Notes under the pieces: model-generated
What the model was told of the DNA's origin: nothing
What the model saw: the letters and a program-made list of their open reading frames with translations, nothing else
Database searches by the model: none
Program-made: the position numbers and the translations under genes
DNA from: Vitis vinifera
Taxonomy: Eukaryota; Streptophyta; Magnoliopsida; Vitales; Vitaceae
DNA: 64,000 nucleotides
NCBI RefSeq assembly: GCF_030704535.1
Contig: NC_081820.1
Span: 15,326,001 to 15,390,000, forward strand
Direction of reading: 5' to 3'
In this document: positions 1 through 11,892 of the stretch, piece by piece
Layout of the letters: each line of letters begins with the position of its first letter
Position numbering within the stretch: position 1 is the stretch's first letter

Positions 1-2673
1 ACTCACTTTTTTATTTGAAAAATATTTATTTTTTTAGAAAAAGACTTGGAGTTGCCACTTATTTTTGTTTTATTTTTAAAGGGAAAACAAAATAAGAAAG
101 GAAATCCTAAGTGTGATTCCTTATTTGGAAAATATGACATGTGAAAAACCAAACTTGGGTTCGAGGTCAGGTTACTTATTAGGAAGATATAGTAAATACT
201 ATAATACCCCTCTAAGCCTGTATACATACCGCCTCTACTAAACGAATTAAGGGAATTGTGGCAATTAATTAATTAATTATGAATGCCAAGAAAAATAATT
301 AATGTACAAATCATGGTGAAAATCAATATACACAGAAATAACAATGAAATCTAATTACAAGAATACAAAAAATAAATGACAAGAGGATTATGCAAATTGA
401 TTTATTGAATTGATTAAAAAGAAATATACTTTTTTTTCAAGAAATTTCAAAGGAGTTTATTAAAAACAATTTCAAATTATTTGTTTACAAAAAAAAGGTT
501 TCAATTTATTTTCTCAATTTCATTTGTATTCATTTTTAAAAAAAAAAAAAAAAAGAAAGTTATTTACACTTATTGTAACAAAGAATTTATTACAAAATTT
601 CAATTTAGGCACAAAAATTGCTTTTACTTTCTTTTACGAAAATTGAATGAATTTTTACTATTTTGTTTACAAAAGTATTTCAATTTGTTGTCATTCAAGA
701 AAAGTGGCATATACAATTTATTAAAAAAATATAACTTTATTAGCAAAAGAATTTTTAATTAAAAATTAATTTTTGGGACAACTTTATTTACAAAACAAAT
801 TTTTGACAGTTATTATTAAACACGGAAATTTTTGGACAATTATTATTAAAAACAAATTTTCAAATTCTATTAAAAACATTTTTTTTTTGGATTTTTCTAA
901 AAGCATTTTTTTTTTAATTTTTATTGATAAAAAAAACTTTCTTTTATTAAGAAGAATATTTTAAAATTATTATTTTATTAAAAAAACATTTATTGAATTA
1001 TTCCTTTTATTTAAACAAAATTTTTGATTTGTTCGATATTCAATTCTGTACATAACAAGTAAACATACATAAATAAATATTTACAGAAACTAATAGAAAT
1101 AAAACCAAATATAAGTGAAAAATCAAATATGTATCCAAATAAGTTGACAACAAGTTCAATGTCTTCCTATAACTTTTCGAATCTCACTTTCTTCTATGAA
1201 ATTCCATGCTCCACGTGTCATAAATTCATATTCAGCCAACAGAATTGCAAAATGGGCTCATGCAAAAACAAAAATAGCTCAAATTCAAATTTCAAATTAG
1301 TCCAATAAATTTCACTAATTAAAAATGGGTCCAAATTAACAAATAGAATCCAACAAAAATATCTCACATGTCATAGACCCTAATATAAAATTTTCAAATT
1401 AATAGCCAAAATATAAGCTCAATTAATCAAACTCAAAACATGATAAATTAAAATAAATCACATTATACCTAAATTTAATATCCCATAATCCAAACCCAAT
1501 TTAATATGCAAACCTAAATCCACAACCAAAATCAACCCAATTTAATATGCAAACGTACATCCAAAATATACCACAATATTATATCATATCTAAATGAAAT
1601 AATTCAAATGAGTACAACCATATAAATTATCTACTAATCTAGCCCAAATTAACAAATTTCAAATTAATTCACCAACAATAAATGAACCCAAATTTCATAT
1701 TAATTATCCAATAACAAATTAACTCAAATTCCATATTAATTAACAAAACTCAAATTTCATATTAATTCAATAATTCAAATCTCACCAACAACAACTACTA
1801 TTAAAATCAAATAAAAAAATGAATAATGATAATAATAATAACAATGTAAAATGGTTGTGATGCGAAGTGAAGGAATGAGAGAAAAGAGGAAGGGGTCGTC
1901 GGCTGGTAGTGGCTTACCGGCGGTGACTGGCTGGTGGTTTTGCTAGCGACAATGAAGGTTGATGGCTTTTTGAAAAACAAAAATAAAATAAAAAAAGAAA
2001 ATGAAGGTAATGGGAAAATGGGAGGAAGAAAATGGGAAAAAAGAAGGGATGAAAGAGACATCGAAAATCGGTGTCAGGGCAGTGTTTGGGAAGGGTTGTA
2101 GAGAGAAGAAAAAAAATGGAAGATAAAATGGGGGTCGACCATGTGTGGGAGTACGGAGAGGGAAGAAAAAAAGAAAAAAAAAAAGAAGAGAGCAAATGAT
2201 GGGGAGCCGGCCACCAGAAAAAGATGGAAAGAAAAAATAACTAGAAGGAAAAAAGAGAAATGAGTAGAGAGAGAAGAGGGAAGAGGAGAGATAGTGGATG
2301 TGTGGCCGGTGAGTACGGTGTTGGGGGAGAGAAAAAGATGAAGAAGAATGGAAAAGAAGAAGAAGAAATCAAATAAAAAAGGAAAAAAAAAAAGAGGGAC
2401 AATGAGATGGGGTCGGTGGTGTTGGGAATGGGGGAGATACGGGGGGTAGGTGAGAGTAGGTGGAGGAGAGAGGAAAGAGAAAAATAAATAAATAAATACA
2501 ATAAATAATAATAATAAAATAAAATAAAACAATATACAAGATTAAAAAAAAACTAAGAATTAAATGGTGAGTGGGTAAAAAAAATCACATGTAATTGAGA
2601 TTTAAAATCTAAGAATAAAATTGGACTCAAAATTAATGTAAAAATAAAATTGAGACAAATTTTAGGGTATACA
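1..2673 (-). mobile_element. Partial large LTR (probably Gypsy superfamily), minus orientation
   Basis: The first ~230 bases, reverse-complemented, closely match the 3' part of the LTR that ends near 33537, including a shared block around the word ACAAAAATAAGTG and the line preceding it (AAATAAGTAACYTGACC). This marks the window edge as the inside of another LTR of that family in opposite orientation. The inner part is AT-rich and contains a long purine-rich block. A plausible outer LTR end is the GGGTATACA at 2665-2673, so the LTR would start TGTATACCC on the minus strand; this boundary is inferred, with no target duplication checked. No coding region is present. Confidence 0.5.
1860..2500. 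repeat. Long purine-rich tract
   Basis: About 640 bases in which the plus strand is dominated by A and G (runs such as GGAAAAGAAGAAGAAG), broken by short GC-richer words such as GCCGGCCACC and GTGGCCGGTGAG. The open frames on the minus strand here are pyrimidine artefacts rich in Phe, Ser, Leu and Pro. It probably belongs to the transcribed part of the large LTR. Confidence 0.55.
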
Positions 2674-3628
2674 CCTATCCAATGGTTTCTAGAAACTAAT
2701 ATCTTATACTTTCTCATTTACTACCCTCTTTAATTTATTTATTTTGGTGGGGATGGGTTGAAATAGATATAAATAAACAAGACAGGATTAGGATGGGGAT
2801 GATCCATCCTAAAGTCGCCACGCTACCATCCCCATCCAATATTTTCTAAAAACTAATGTCTTGTACTTTTTTATTTAATGTCACGGTTAGAATTCAAATG
2901 TAGATTTCTTATATATATATATACATCCGCTCAAAGTTTAAAATCTTGGTCTCTCGATCAAATTCCAAAAGCATTTATTAGAATTCGTTCTAGAAATGTC
3001 ACAAAATAAATATAAGTATTTTTAATCTTCTTTGTTTCTTATTAATTTTTTACTGTTGATATTTAATTATATATATCTATATATTATTAACCATCATCAA
3101 ATGTCACAATATTTTTTAAATTATTAATCTTCTTTGTTTTAGGAACCAAAATACGATGTTTGGTTCCTAAAACATGCTAATTAAATAAAAGAGAAAAATA
3201 TAAGAGAAAATGATTTGCATATATTTGAATAACATGAAAAATGATAAAAATAAAAATAGTAACAAGATTCCCTTTAAATAAAAATTATTTAGTTTGTAAA
3301 AATATCAAAGCTAGCATGGACTCCAATAGGCAAGTTATTGGAGACAGGATCTGCATTATATATTTAATAAAATATATAATTATGTCATCTTTAATATAGT
3401 ATTGGGTTTTACTTAAAATTGCAGAAAATGGAAATACTTTTCTAAATTTACATCACAGCAAGTGTAACTATGCCATGTCATGTATTTTCTCTTCCACGAA
3501 ACTTATCCATATATACAACTAGTCCACACTCCACAACTATCCTTTCTTAACACAATAATTGACCTATCAACATCAGAAATTTTTAAAATAAGGCAACACT
3601 ATAGTCTTGGGGGTCATGCCTCTAATGA
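2674..3628. other. AT-rich intergenic stretch with a short perfect hairpin
   Basis: No coding region seen. The one distinctive structure is a perfect inverted repeat: TTTTAGGAACCAAA at 3137-3150 and TTTGGTTCCTAAAA at 3159-3172, separated by 8 bases. The arm contains the TTTGGTTCC word also found at the ends of the element at 46470-51511, so it may be a miniature remnant of a related family. Confidence 0.4.
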
Positions 3629-3637
3629 CTATAAATA
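3629..3637 (+). promoter_or_regulatory. TATA box of RLP-A
   Basis: CTATAAATA lies 54 bases upstream of the RLP-A start codon. It fits a plant TATA element and suggests the original promoter of this broken gene is still present. Confidence 0.5.
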
Positions 3638-5237
3638 TTGGATAATCCTTGAAACCCTTCACATTGTGTGCTCTAAAATCATCTAGCCTAATGGAGTTGT
3701 ACATGAGAGGTTTGGTCGTTCTTTTGCTCTATGTTCTTTTCACTATAGCCACAAAGTTTGGTTGTTGTGTTGGGCATAGTCCAAAGGCTCTTTGTAGAGA
3801 AGAAGAAAGAGAAGCCCTTTTGAGCTTCAAAAGAGGCATTCATGATCCTTCAAACAGACTCTCTTCTTAGGCCAGTGAAGAGTGTTGTAATTGGGAAGGA
3901 CTTCATTGTCATAACACAACAGGACATGTTCTCAAGCTCAACCCCCGATGGGATCTTTGTCAAGATCACGGTTCTCTGGGTGGTGAGATAAGTAGTTCTT
4001 TGTTGGACTTGAAGCATCTTTGATACTTGGACCTAAGCTGTAATGACTTTGGGATCCATAATATTCCAAAATTCTTTGGTTCCCTCTCCAATTTAAGATA
4101 TCTTAACCTCTCTACAGCAGGTTTGGTGGTGTTATTCCTCATCAACATGGAAATTTATCCAAGCTACATTATATTGACATTGGGAATTCTTATTACGACC
4201 CAAGAAATTCTTTGAATGCTGAGGATCTTGAATGGATTTCTAGTCTTACCTTCCTAGAGTTCCTTGACATGTCAAATGTGAACCTAAGAAAGGCATCAAA
4301 TTGTCTACAGGTAACAAATAAGTTCCATTCTTTATCTAAGTTGCGCTTGCCTTTTTGTGAGTTTCATAGTATTGACCCTCTCCCGCATGTCAATTTTTCA
4401 TCTCTAGTCATCCTTGACCTTTCATATAATTATTTTATTTCTTCATCATTGGATTGGTTTTCTAATCTTAACTCTCTTGTTACTCTTAATTTAGCAGCCA
4501 GTAATATTCTTGGTCCAATTCCATTAGGTCTTTGTAACAGGACTTCTCTTAGATTCCTAGATCTTTCCTATAACAATTTTGCTTCTCCTATTCCCGCTTG
4601 GTTATATCATATAACCACCTCAATCTTGCATCCCTCGATATTGAATCTAACAATTTTCATAGTATGCTACCAAATGATATTGAAAATCTCACTTCTATCA
4701 CATATCTTGACTTATCATACAATTCTCTAGAAGGAGACATACTGAGATTTCTAGGAAATCTTTGTACTGGCCAACTTTCGAATTTGTCATATGATAGGCC
4801 TGGAAAAGGTCTAGAGCATTTAAGGTTTAGAGGAAATAAAATTTTAGGTTCTTTTCCAGAAACTCTTGGAGAATGTAAATGTTTAGAACATTTAGACTTG
4901 GGAAAAAATCGGCTTTCAGGTCATTTGCCCAGTGAACTTGGCCAATTAAAAAGTTTATCGCACCTTTCTATTGATGGAAACTTGTTTTCTAGTCAGATTC
5001 CTATCTCGTTAGGAGGACTTTCATCCCTAAGTTATCTAAACATTAGGGAAAACTTCTTCAACGGTATTATGTCTGAAAAGCACCTTGCCAATCTAACAAG
5101 TTTAGAAGAATTGGATGCATCTTTAAACCTGTTAACTTTGCAAGTCAGCTCCAACTGGACTCCTCCCTTTCAACTCACAAGATTAGAATTGGGTTCTTGC
5201 TTTCTAGGGCCTCAATTTCCTGCATGGCTTCAAACAC

Positions 5238-5242
5238 AGAAG
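5238..5242. repeat. Left target site duplication (AGAAG)
   Basis: AGAAG directly precedes the 5' LTR and is repeated at 10004-10008 directly after the 3' LTR. Removing the element and one copy rejoins the RLP-A reading frame. Confidence 0.9.
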
Positions 5243-5552
5243 TGTGAAAGTTATCAACATCAGCATGTGACTGAGAAGATGTATTGAACAAGTCAAGTTT
5301 GTTTTTGTGTCAAAAATATGCCTCTGTTTAGTTTTTCAATAAATTAGGAATTGTCCGAGTCTTAGGGAGGTCGTTGCAGCACGTTTAGAGTGACTGGTTA
5401 TCTTTCTATTCCTATTTTTTAGTATTTCTATTTCTGTTGATGGTTTTGCCTATAAAAGGCTTGTATCAGGTGAAGTTTAAAAATATCACCATATCAATAA
5501 AAAAAAATTTCTTTCCTCCTCTGTGTGTCTCTTTTATAAAGTGGTTTCAACA
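5243..5552 (+). repeat. 5' LTR of the copia element in RLP-A
   Basis: Begins TGTGAAAG and ends TTTCAACA. It contains a TATA box (TATAAAAGG at 5451-5459) and an AATAAA-like polyadenylation word, as expected for a functional U3-R-U5. Confidence 0.93.
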
Positions 5553-5554
5553 TT

Positions 5555-5567
5555 TGGTATCAGAGCC
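5555..5567 (+). other. Primer-binding site, initiator tRNA-Met type
   Basis: TGGTATCAGAGCC starts two bases after the 5' LTR. It is the standard plant copia primer site complementary to the 3' end of initiator methionine tRNA. Confidence 0.9.
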
Positions 5568-5630
5568 AGGTTGAAGAGGGATTTTAGAGAGTGTTTGAGA
5601 GTCAAACACGTGAGGAAAAGAGAGAGTGAA

Positions 5631-8600
5631 ATGGGTGATCTTCAAGTCATTGGCGGAATAAAAAAGCTCAACAACTTAAATTACAATACTTGGTCAACAT
5701 GCATGATGTCGTACATGTAAGGCCAAGACTTGTGGGAGGTTGTGAAAGGAAGCGAAATTACTCAACCGGAGGCTGAGGATGCGAATGGTATACTGCGGAA
5801 ATGGAAGATAAAAGCGGGCAAAGCGATGTTTGCTTTGAAGACAACGATCGAAGAAGATGTGCTAGAGCACATTCGAGATGCCAAAACCCCTTACGAAGCT
5901 TGGAATACGTTCACCAAGCTGTTCTCAAAGAAGAATGACACAAGGCTCCAACTTCTAGAGAGCGAGTTGTTGTTGGTAGCACAGTGTAACTTGACGATCG
6001 CTCAGTACTTTCACAAGGTGAAGACGTTATGCCGGGAAATTTTCGAGTTGGATCTAGAAGCCCCAATCGGTGAAACCAGGATGAAGAGAATAATCATCCA
6101 TGGTTTGAGACCAGAATTAAGAGGTTTTGTTGCTGCTGTACAGGGATGGAAAAATCAACCATCACTTGTTGAGTTTGAGAATTTGCTTGCTGGTCAAGAA
6201 GCCTTAGCTAAACAAATGGGAGGAGTTTCACTCAAGGGTGAAGAGAAAGCGCTTTATGCCCACAAAGGCAGGTGGAATTCCAAGCAGCACACCGTTGGCA
6301 GAACTAAAAAGAATGAGGACAAGGCAAAAAGTAGTCAAGGTGAAAGGAGCGCTCGTGTTAAGGGAGATTCGAAGAATCTTGGCACCAGAAAAAAATTTCA
6401 AGGGAGGTGCTACAATTGCAGAAAGAAGGGTTACATGGCAAAAGATTGTTGGTCGAAAAAAGGGCTTGTGGAAAATAATGCTACTACTTCCAAAAGCAAA
6501 GATGAGTGGGACACTCAGGCATTTTTTGCTGCAACAGGAGAATCAGCTTTTATAGCAACAACGTCTGAACAAATTGATTATGAGAAGGATTGGATCATTG
6601 ACTCAGGCTGCTCAAATCATATGACGGGTGATAAAGAAAAGCTGCAGGATTTTTCGGAGTACAAGGGAAGACATATGGTAGTCACAGTGAACAACTCAAA
6701 ACTACCAATAGCTCACATTGGTAATACAGTAGTCTCTTCCCAATATAATATTAATGATGTGTAACTTCAAAATGTCTATCACGTCCCAGGTATGAAGAAA
6801 AATCTTCTCTCGGTAGCACAATTAACGTCTTCAGGCCATTTTGTTCTATTTGGCCCTCAAGATGTGAAAGTTTATCGTGACCTTGAGATTATGGAAGAGT
6901 CGGTGATAAAGGGACGGAGACTAGAGTCAGTCTATGTGATGTCTGCAGAAACCGCATATGTAAACAAGACCAGAAAGAACGAGACAATCAATTTATGGCA
7001 TATGCGATTAAGTCACATTAGTTATTCCAAACTAACTGTGATGATGAAAAAGTCAATGCTGAAGGGACTTCCAGAACTTGAAATGAGAAAAGATACAATC
7101 TGCGCAGGATGTCAGTACGGCAGAGCGCATTAATTGTCGTATGAAGAGTCAAAATGGAAAGCAAAGGGGCCATTAGAGCTAATTCACTCTGATGTGTTTG
7201 GACCTGTTAAGCAAGCCTCTCTTAGTGGGATGAAATACATGGTGACGTTTATTGATGATTTTTCCAAGTACGTGTGGGTGTACTTTATGAAAGAAAAATC
7301 TGAAACTTTCTCAAAGTTTAAAGAATTCAAGGAAATGACGGAAGTAGAGGTTGATAAAAGAATCCATTGTCTGCGTACTGATAATGGGGGAGAGAGTATA
7401 CCTCAGATGAGTTTTTTTAATTCCTCCGAGAATGCCAAGTACGCCATCAGTTCACATGTGCCAACACTCTGCAGCAAAACGGCGTAGCAGAAAGAAAGAA
7501 CAGGCACCTAGCATAAATCTGTAGAAGTATGCTTCATGCAAAGAATGTTCCAGGACGGTTTTGGGTAGAAGCAATGAAGATTGCAGCTTTCGTGATCAAT
7601 AGGCTTCCTCGACAAAGGTTAAATTTTTCATCACCCTTTAAAAAATTGTGGAACATAAAGCCTACAGTTAGTTATTTTCGAGTTTTCGGATGTGTTTGCT
7701 ATGTCTTTGTACCTAATCATCTACGCAGCAAGATGGACAAGAAGGCTGTTAGGTGTGTCTTAGTAGGATACGATAGTCAACGAAAGGGATAGAGATGCTG
7801 CGATCCTACAACTGGAAAGTGTTACACATCCCAAAATGTGGTGTTTGATGAATCATCTTCACGGTGGTCCTCAGAAAAGGAAATATTACCAGATTCAGAT
7901 GTTTTTAAGGATGAGTTGCAATCTGCTTAAATCCAACTAAGCTTAGGTGAAGCTGAAAATGTAGCCGATGGTGATATCGAAGATGACGAAACTCAAAGTC
8001 CTTGGCAAACTGGTGTGCATGGACAACCAAGCGAAGAAGGTGAGCCTAGTGAAACAGAAGCACCAATTCCACTTAGAAGATCAGCAAGAACCAAGAAGCC
8101 AAATCCCAAATATGCCAATGTTGCCATAGTTGAAGATGCAAACGCAAAAGAACCAGAGACATTTGCAGAAGCATTTCAGAATCCAGACTGGACTAAAGCT
8201 ATAAAAGAGGAAATTGCAGCATTAAAACAAAATCAGACTTGGGAGCTCGTGCCAAAGCCAAGAGATGTAGAGCCTATTTCCTGCAAATGGGTTTATAAGA
8301 TAAAACGTCGCACAGATGGATCAATAGAAAGGCACAAGGCTCGTTTGGTAGCTCGAGGATTCTCTCAACAATATGGACTAGATTGATGAAACGTTTAGTC
8401 CAGTTGCAAAACTTACAACTGTACGAGTCTTACTTGCACTTGCAGCTAACAAAGATTGGGACTTGTGGCAGATGGATGTGAAGAATGCATTCTTGCATGG
8501 AGAGTTGGATCGGGAGATCTATATGAATCAACCGATAGGCTTTCAGAGTCAAGGTCATCCTGAATATGTATGTAAGCTGCGGAAGGCACTCTACGGATTG

Positions 8601-9701
8601 AAACAAGCACCCAGAGCATGGTATGGTAAGATTGCTAAATTTCTAACTTAAAGTGGGTATTCAGTAACACCTGCAGATTCTAGCTTGTTTGTCAAAGCTA
8701 ATGGAGGAAAGTTAGTTATTGTACTTGTATACGTAGATGATCTAATCATCACTAGAGATGATGTTGAAGAAATTTTCCGAACAGAGGAGAACTTGTCAGT
8801 TCGTTTCGAGATGAAAGAACTTGGACAACTTAAGCACTTTCTTGGGCTAGAGGTGGATTGTACACACGAAGGGATATTTCTCTGTCAACAAAAATATGCT
8901 AAAGATTTGTTGAAAAAGTTCGGGATGCTCGAATGTAAGTCGATCTCAACACCAATGGAACCAAATGCCAAGATGTGTGAACACGAAGGCAAAGACTTGA
9001 AAGATGCAACAATGTATCGACAATTGGTGGGTAGTTTGGTTTACTTAACTTTAACTAGACCCGATATCTCTTATGCAGTTGGTGTGATGAGTCGATACAT
9101 GCAAAATCCAAAGAAGCCTCATTTGGAAGCAGTTCGACGAATTTTGAGACATGTGAAGGGTACAATTGATTATGGTCTGTTGTACAAGAAAGGTGAAGAT
9201 TGCAAGCTAGTTGGCTACTGTGATGCTGATTATGCAGGAGATCACGACACCCGCAGATCCACTACCGGGTATGTGTTTATGCTTGGATCAGGAGCAATTT
9301 CTTGGTGTAGCAAGAGACAACCGACAGTATCTCTGTTAACAACGGAGGCAGAGTACCGAGCAGCAGCAATGGCAGCTCAAGAAAGTACGTGGCTTATACG
9401 GCTGATGAATGATCTACATCAACTAGTGGACTATGCAGTTCCATTGTACTGTGACAACCAGTCGGCAGTTCGTTTGGCGGAGAATCCAGTCTTTCATGCA
9501 AGAACAAAACATGTGGAAGTGCATTATCATTTTATCAGGGAAAAGGTCCTGGAAGAAGAGGTTGAGCTGAAGCAGATTAAGTCAAAAGACCAAGTTGCAG
9601 ACTTATTCACAAAAGGTTTGAGTGGTAGCAAGTTTGAATGCTTTTGTCATCAGCTCGGTATGGTAAAGATTTTGGAAGCTGATGTTGAGGGAGAGTGTTA
9701 A
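5631..9701 (+). pseudogene. Copia gag-pol polyprotein, broken
   Basis: Gag begins MGDLQVIGG and has a retrotransposon-type capsid region. A zinc knuckle at 6408-6449 has Tyr where the third ligand should be His. The protease motif DSGCSNHM is near 6600, then the integrase zinc region (LWHMRLSH) and core (HSDVFGP, TDNGGE), RT (WKWVYKIK-like, [16 protein letters not shown] at 8730-8741) and RNase H (TEAEYRAAA). In-frame stops are at 5718, 6762, 7131, after 7790, near 7928 and at 8649, with frameshifts near 7390 and 8384. The terminal stop lies inside the 3' LTR. No functional polyprotein is possible from this copy. Confidence 0.93.
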
Positions 9702-10003
9702 AGTTATCAACATCAGCATGTGACTGAGAGGATGTATTGAACAAGTCAAGTTTGTTTGTGTCAAAAATATGCCTCTGTTTAGTTTTTCAATAAATTAGGA
9801 ATTGTCCGAGTCTTAGGGAGGTCGTTGCAGCACATTTAGAGTGACTGGTTATCTTTCTATTCCTATTTTTTAGTATTTCTATTTTTGTTGATGGTTTTGC
9901 CTATAAAAGGCTTGTATCAGGTGAAGTTTAAAAATATCACCATATCAATAAAAAAAAATTTCTTTCCTCCTCTGTGTGTCTCTTTTATAAAGTGGTTTCA
10001 ACA
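9696..10003 (+). repeat. 3' LTR of the copia element in RLP-A
   Basis: Begins TGTTAAAG and ends TTTCAACA. It carries the same TATA box (TATAAAAGG from 9902). It ends only 23 bases before the first ATG of the RLP-A second half, so an LTR transcript could read straight into it. Confidence 0.93.
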
Positions 10004-10008
10004 AGAAG
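10004..10008. repeat. Right target site duplication (AGAAG)
   Basis: Identical to the five bases preceding the 5' LTR; confirms a clean integration event. Confidence 0.9.
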
Positions 10009-10026
10009 TATTTGTGAGATCTAAAC

Positions 10027-11454
10027 ATGTCCTATGCAGGAATCTCCAGTGTCATCCCAGCTTGGTTTTGGACACAATCCTATCTTAGTGTAGATCTATC
10101 TCACAACCAAATCATTGGAAATATTCCAAGTTTACATTCATTCGATATCTATCTGGGCTCAAACAATTTCACTGGTCCACTGCCCCAAATCTCTTCTGAT
10201 GTAGCAGAACTAGACCTCTCCAATAATTTATTCTGTGGATCTCTTTCATCCATGTTGTGTCGGAGAACTGATAAAGAAGTAAATTTATTGGAGTCTCTAG
10301 ACATCTCAGGAAATCTTCTGTCAGGAGAACTTCCCAATTGTTGGATGTATTGGAGAGAATTAATGAGGTTAAAATTGGGAAATAATAATCTGACGGGACA
10401 TATACCTAGCTCCATGGGTTCTCTAATTTGGCTCGGTTCATTGCACTTGCGCAACAACCATCTCTCCAGAAATTTTCCACTTCCATTGAAAAATTGCTCT
10501 AGTCTAGTGGTTCTAGACCTTGGTGAGAATGAATTCACTGGGACCATACCTGCATGGATGGGGAACTTCGATGGAAAGTTCATTGAAACATTACCAGGGG
10601 ATGGTGAGATTAGATATACATCGGGTCTAATGGTTCTTGTCCTTCATTCGAATAAGTTCAAAGGAAGTATTCCTCTTGAACTCTGCCACCTTGATTCCCT
10701 TCAAATCCTGGACTTGGGAAACAACAATCTCTCTGGAACCATTCCCAGATGCTTTGGTAATTTCAGCAGCATGATCAAACAATCAAATTCAAGTTCCCCC
10801 TTTCCTTTTCATAATGCACGTCATTTTGATTCGGAATCAACCGACACAGCAACGCTGGTTATGAAAGGAGTAGGCAACACTCTTGGCCTCCTAGTTGGCA
10901 TAGACCTCTCAAGGAATAAGTTCTCTGGTGAGATCTCAGAAGAACTCACAGGTCTCCATGGATTGATATTCTTGAACCTGTCTAATAACCATCTCCAAGG
11001 GAAGATTCCTATGAAGATTGGGGCCTTGACATCACTGGAGTCTCTTGATCTCTCCATGAATAGACTTTCTGGTGTTATTCCTCAAGGTATGGCAAACATA
11101 TCATTTTTGAGCCATTTAAATTTGTCAGACAACAACTTCTCTGGCAAAATTCCATCAGGCACCCAGATCCAAGGCTTTAGTCCCCTCAGTTTTATTGGCA
11201 ACCCGAAGCTTTGTGGAGCTCCATTGACTGATGGTTGTGGTGAAGATGGTAAGCCAAAGGGTCCAGTTCCAGACGATGATGATGAAGAGGACAATGGATG
11301 GATTGATATAAAATGGTTCTATTTGGGTATGCCATGGGGTTTCGTGGTTGGCTTTTGGGCCATTTTGGCTCCATTAGCATTCAACAGAGCTTGGAGATAT
11401 GCTTATTTTCAGTTCTTGGATGACATGAAGTATAAACTACTAGGATGGTGTTAA
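10027..11454 (+). CDS. Open second half of RLP-A: LRRs plus membrane anchor, 475 codons
   Basis: An uninterrupted frame from the ATG of MSYAGISSVIPAWFW to the natural RLP stop. It holds about 12-14 LRRs, an island region with lower LRR similarity (around FDSESTDTATLVMKG), the juxtamembrane acidic block, a single membrane helix and the cytoplasmic tail. It lacks the signal peptide and N-terminal LRRs, so it should not enter the secretory pathway by itself. The frame upstream is closed by TGA at 10015-10017. It is listed apart from the pseudogene because it is intact and lies just behind an LTR promoter. Whether it is translated is unknown. Confidence 0.5.
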   Translation: MSYAGISSVIPAWFWTQSYLSVDLSHNQIIGNIPSLHSFDIYLGSNNFTGPLPQISSDVAELDLSNNLFCGSLSSMLCRRTDKEVNLLESLDISGNLLSGELPNCWMYWRELMRLKLGNNNLTGHIPSSMGSLIWLGSLHLRNNHLSRNFPLPLKNCSSLVVLDLGENEFTGTIPAWMGNFDGKFIETLPGDGEIRYTSGLMVLVLHSNKFKGSIPLELCHLDSLQILDLGNNNLSGTIPRCFGNFSSMIKQSNSSSPFPFHNARHFDSESTDTATLVMKGVGNTLGLLVGIDLSRNKFSGEISEELTGLHGLIFLNLSNNHLQGKIPMKIGALTSLESLDLSMNRLSGVIPQGMANISFLSHLNLSDNNFSGKIPSGTQIQGFSPLSFIGNPKLCGAPLTDGCGEDGKPKGPVPDDDDEEDNGWIDIKWFYLGMPWGFVVGFWAILAPLAFNRAWRYAYFQFLDDMKYKLLGWC

Positions 11455-11618
11455 TAATTGTAAATAAATTTGGCAACCTTCTTTTCCATGTGTGATCAAT
11501 AGCACTTTTATGAGTTTCTTCCATCCATGTTTTTTAATTATCCGTAGTTTGAATTTATCAGTTTTCAACATATCTATACTCACGAGTAAAGGATGTTATA
11601 TAATTATATTGTGGATGA

Positions 11619-11892
11619 TTGTCATCTGGAACACAAATCAAAAGCTTTAATCCTAGCAATTTCATTGGCAATGATGGGCTCTGGGCTCCTCTTTCAGATG
11701 CTTGTGCTGGAGATTATGCACAACAAAGCCAAATATCGGGCAATGTTAATGAAGATGATGAATGGATCGAAATGAAGTGGTTCTATCTGAGCATGCCATT
11801 GGGGTCTGTGGTGGGTTTTTGGCCTGTTTTGGGTCATACTTGATTTTCAATTGTTAGATGATATGAAATCCAAATTATTGGGATGGTTGTAA
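11619..11892 (+). pseudogene. C-terminal remnant of a third RLP gene
   Basis: Starting SSGTQIKSFNPSNFIGN, this short piece repeats the last LRR cap, acidic block (NEDDEWIEMKWFYLSMP), membrane segment and tail (LLDDMKSKLLGWL) seen at the end of RLP-A. A deletion and frame break lie between the membrane segment and the tail, and the Cys-Gly of the usual LCGAPL cap is altered. It is the leftover of a tandem duplicate whose body has been deleted. Confidence 0.85.

Larger units (their letters stand above)
5243..10003 (+). mobile_element. Complete Ty1-copia retrotransposon inserted in RLP-A
   Basis: All structural hallmarks are visible: LTRs of 310 and 308 bases starting TG and ending CA, a primer-binding site next to the 5' LTR, a purine tract (GTTGAGGGAGAG) before the 3' LTR, and the 5-base target duplication AGAAG on both sides. 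The gene order gag-protease-integrase-RT-RNase H identifies copia. The LTRs differ by four substitutions and one 2-base indel, so the insertion is fairly recent; with the rice-derived rate 1.3e-8 per site per year this is roughly half a million years, an estimate only. The coding region is heavily mutated. Confidence 0.95.
3691..11454 (+). pseudogene. RLP-A: LRR receptor-like protein gene, disrupted by a copia element
   Basis: Family role: cell-surface LRR proteins of the Cf/HcrVf/EIX2 type recognise extracellular ligands and signal through partner kinases. The start (MELYMRG) gives a hydrophobic signal peptide, then an LRR N-cap (CREEEREALLSFKRG). After many 24-residue LRRs (LxxLDLSxNxFxGxIP) come an acidic stretch (PDDDDEEDNGWIDIKWFY), one membrane helix (WGFVVGFWAILAPLAF) and a short tail ending KLLGWC, with no kinase. 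Lesions: a TAG stop where the family has Trp (3868-3870), a TGA before YLDLS (4021-4023), frameshifts near 4130 and 4610, a 4.76-kb retrotransposon in the codon run LQTQK, and a TGA just after it (10015-10017). It cannot make the full receptor. The second half is open from 10027. Confidence 0.9.

Noticed and set aside
1807..2532. Several overlapping minus-strand ORFs up to 152 codons
   Set aside because: They are translations of a polypyrimidine strand (Phe, Ser, Leu, Pro runs) with no domain; they come from the purine-rich tract of the LTR.
10149..11380. Minus-strand ORFs across the second half of RLP-A
   Set aside because: They are antisense shadows of the LRR coding frame; codon periodicity belongs to the plus strand.
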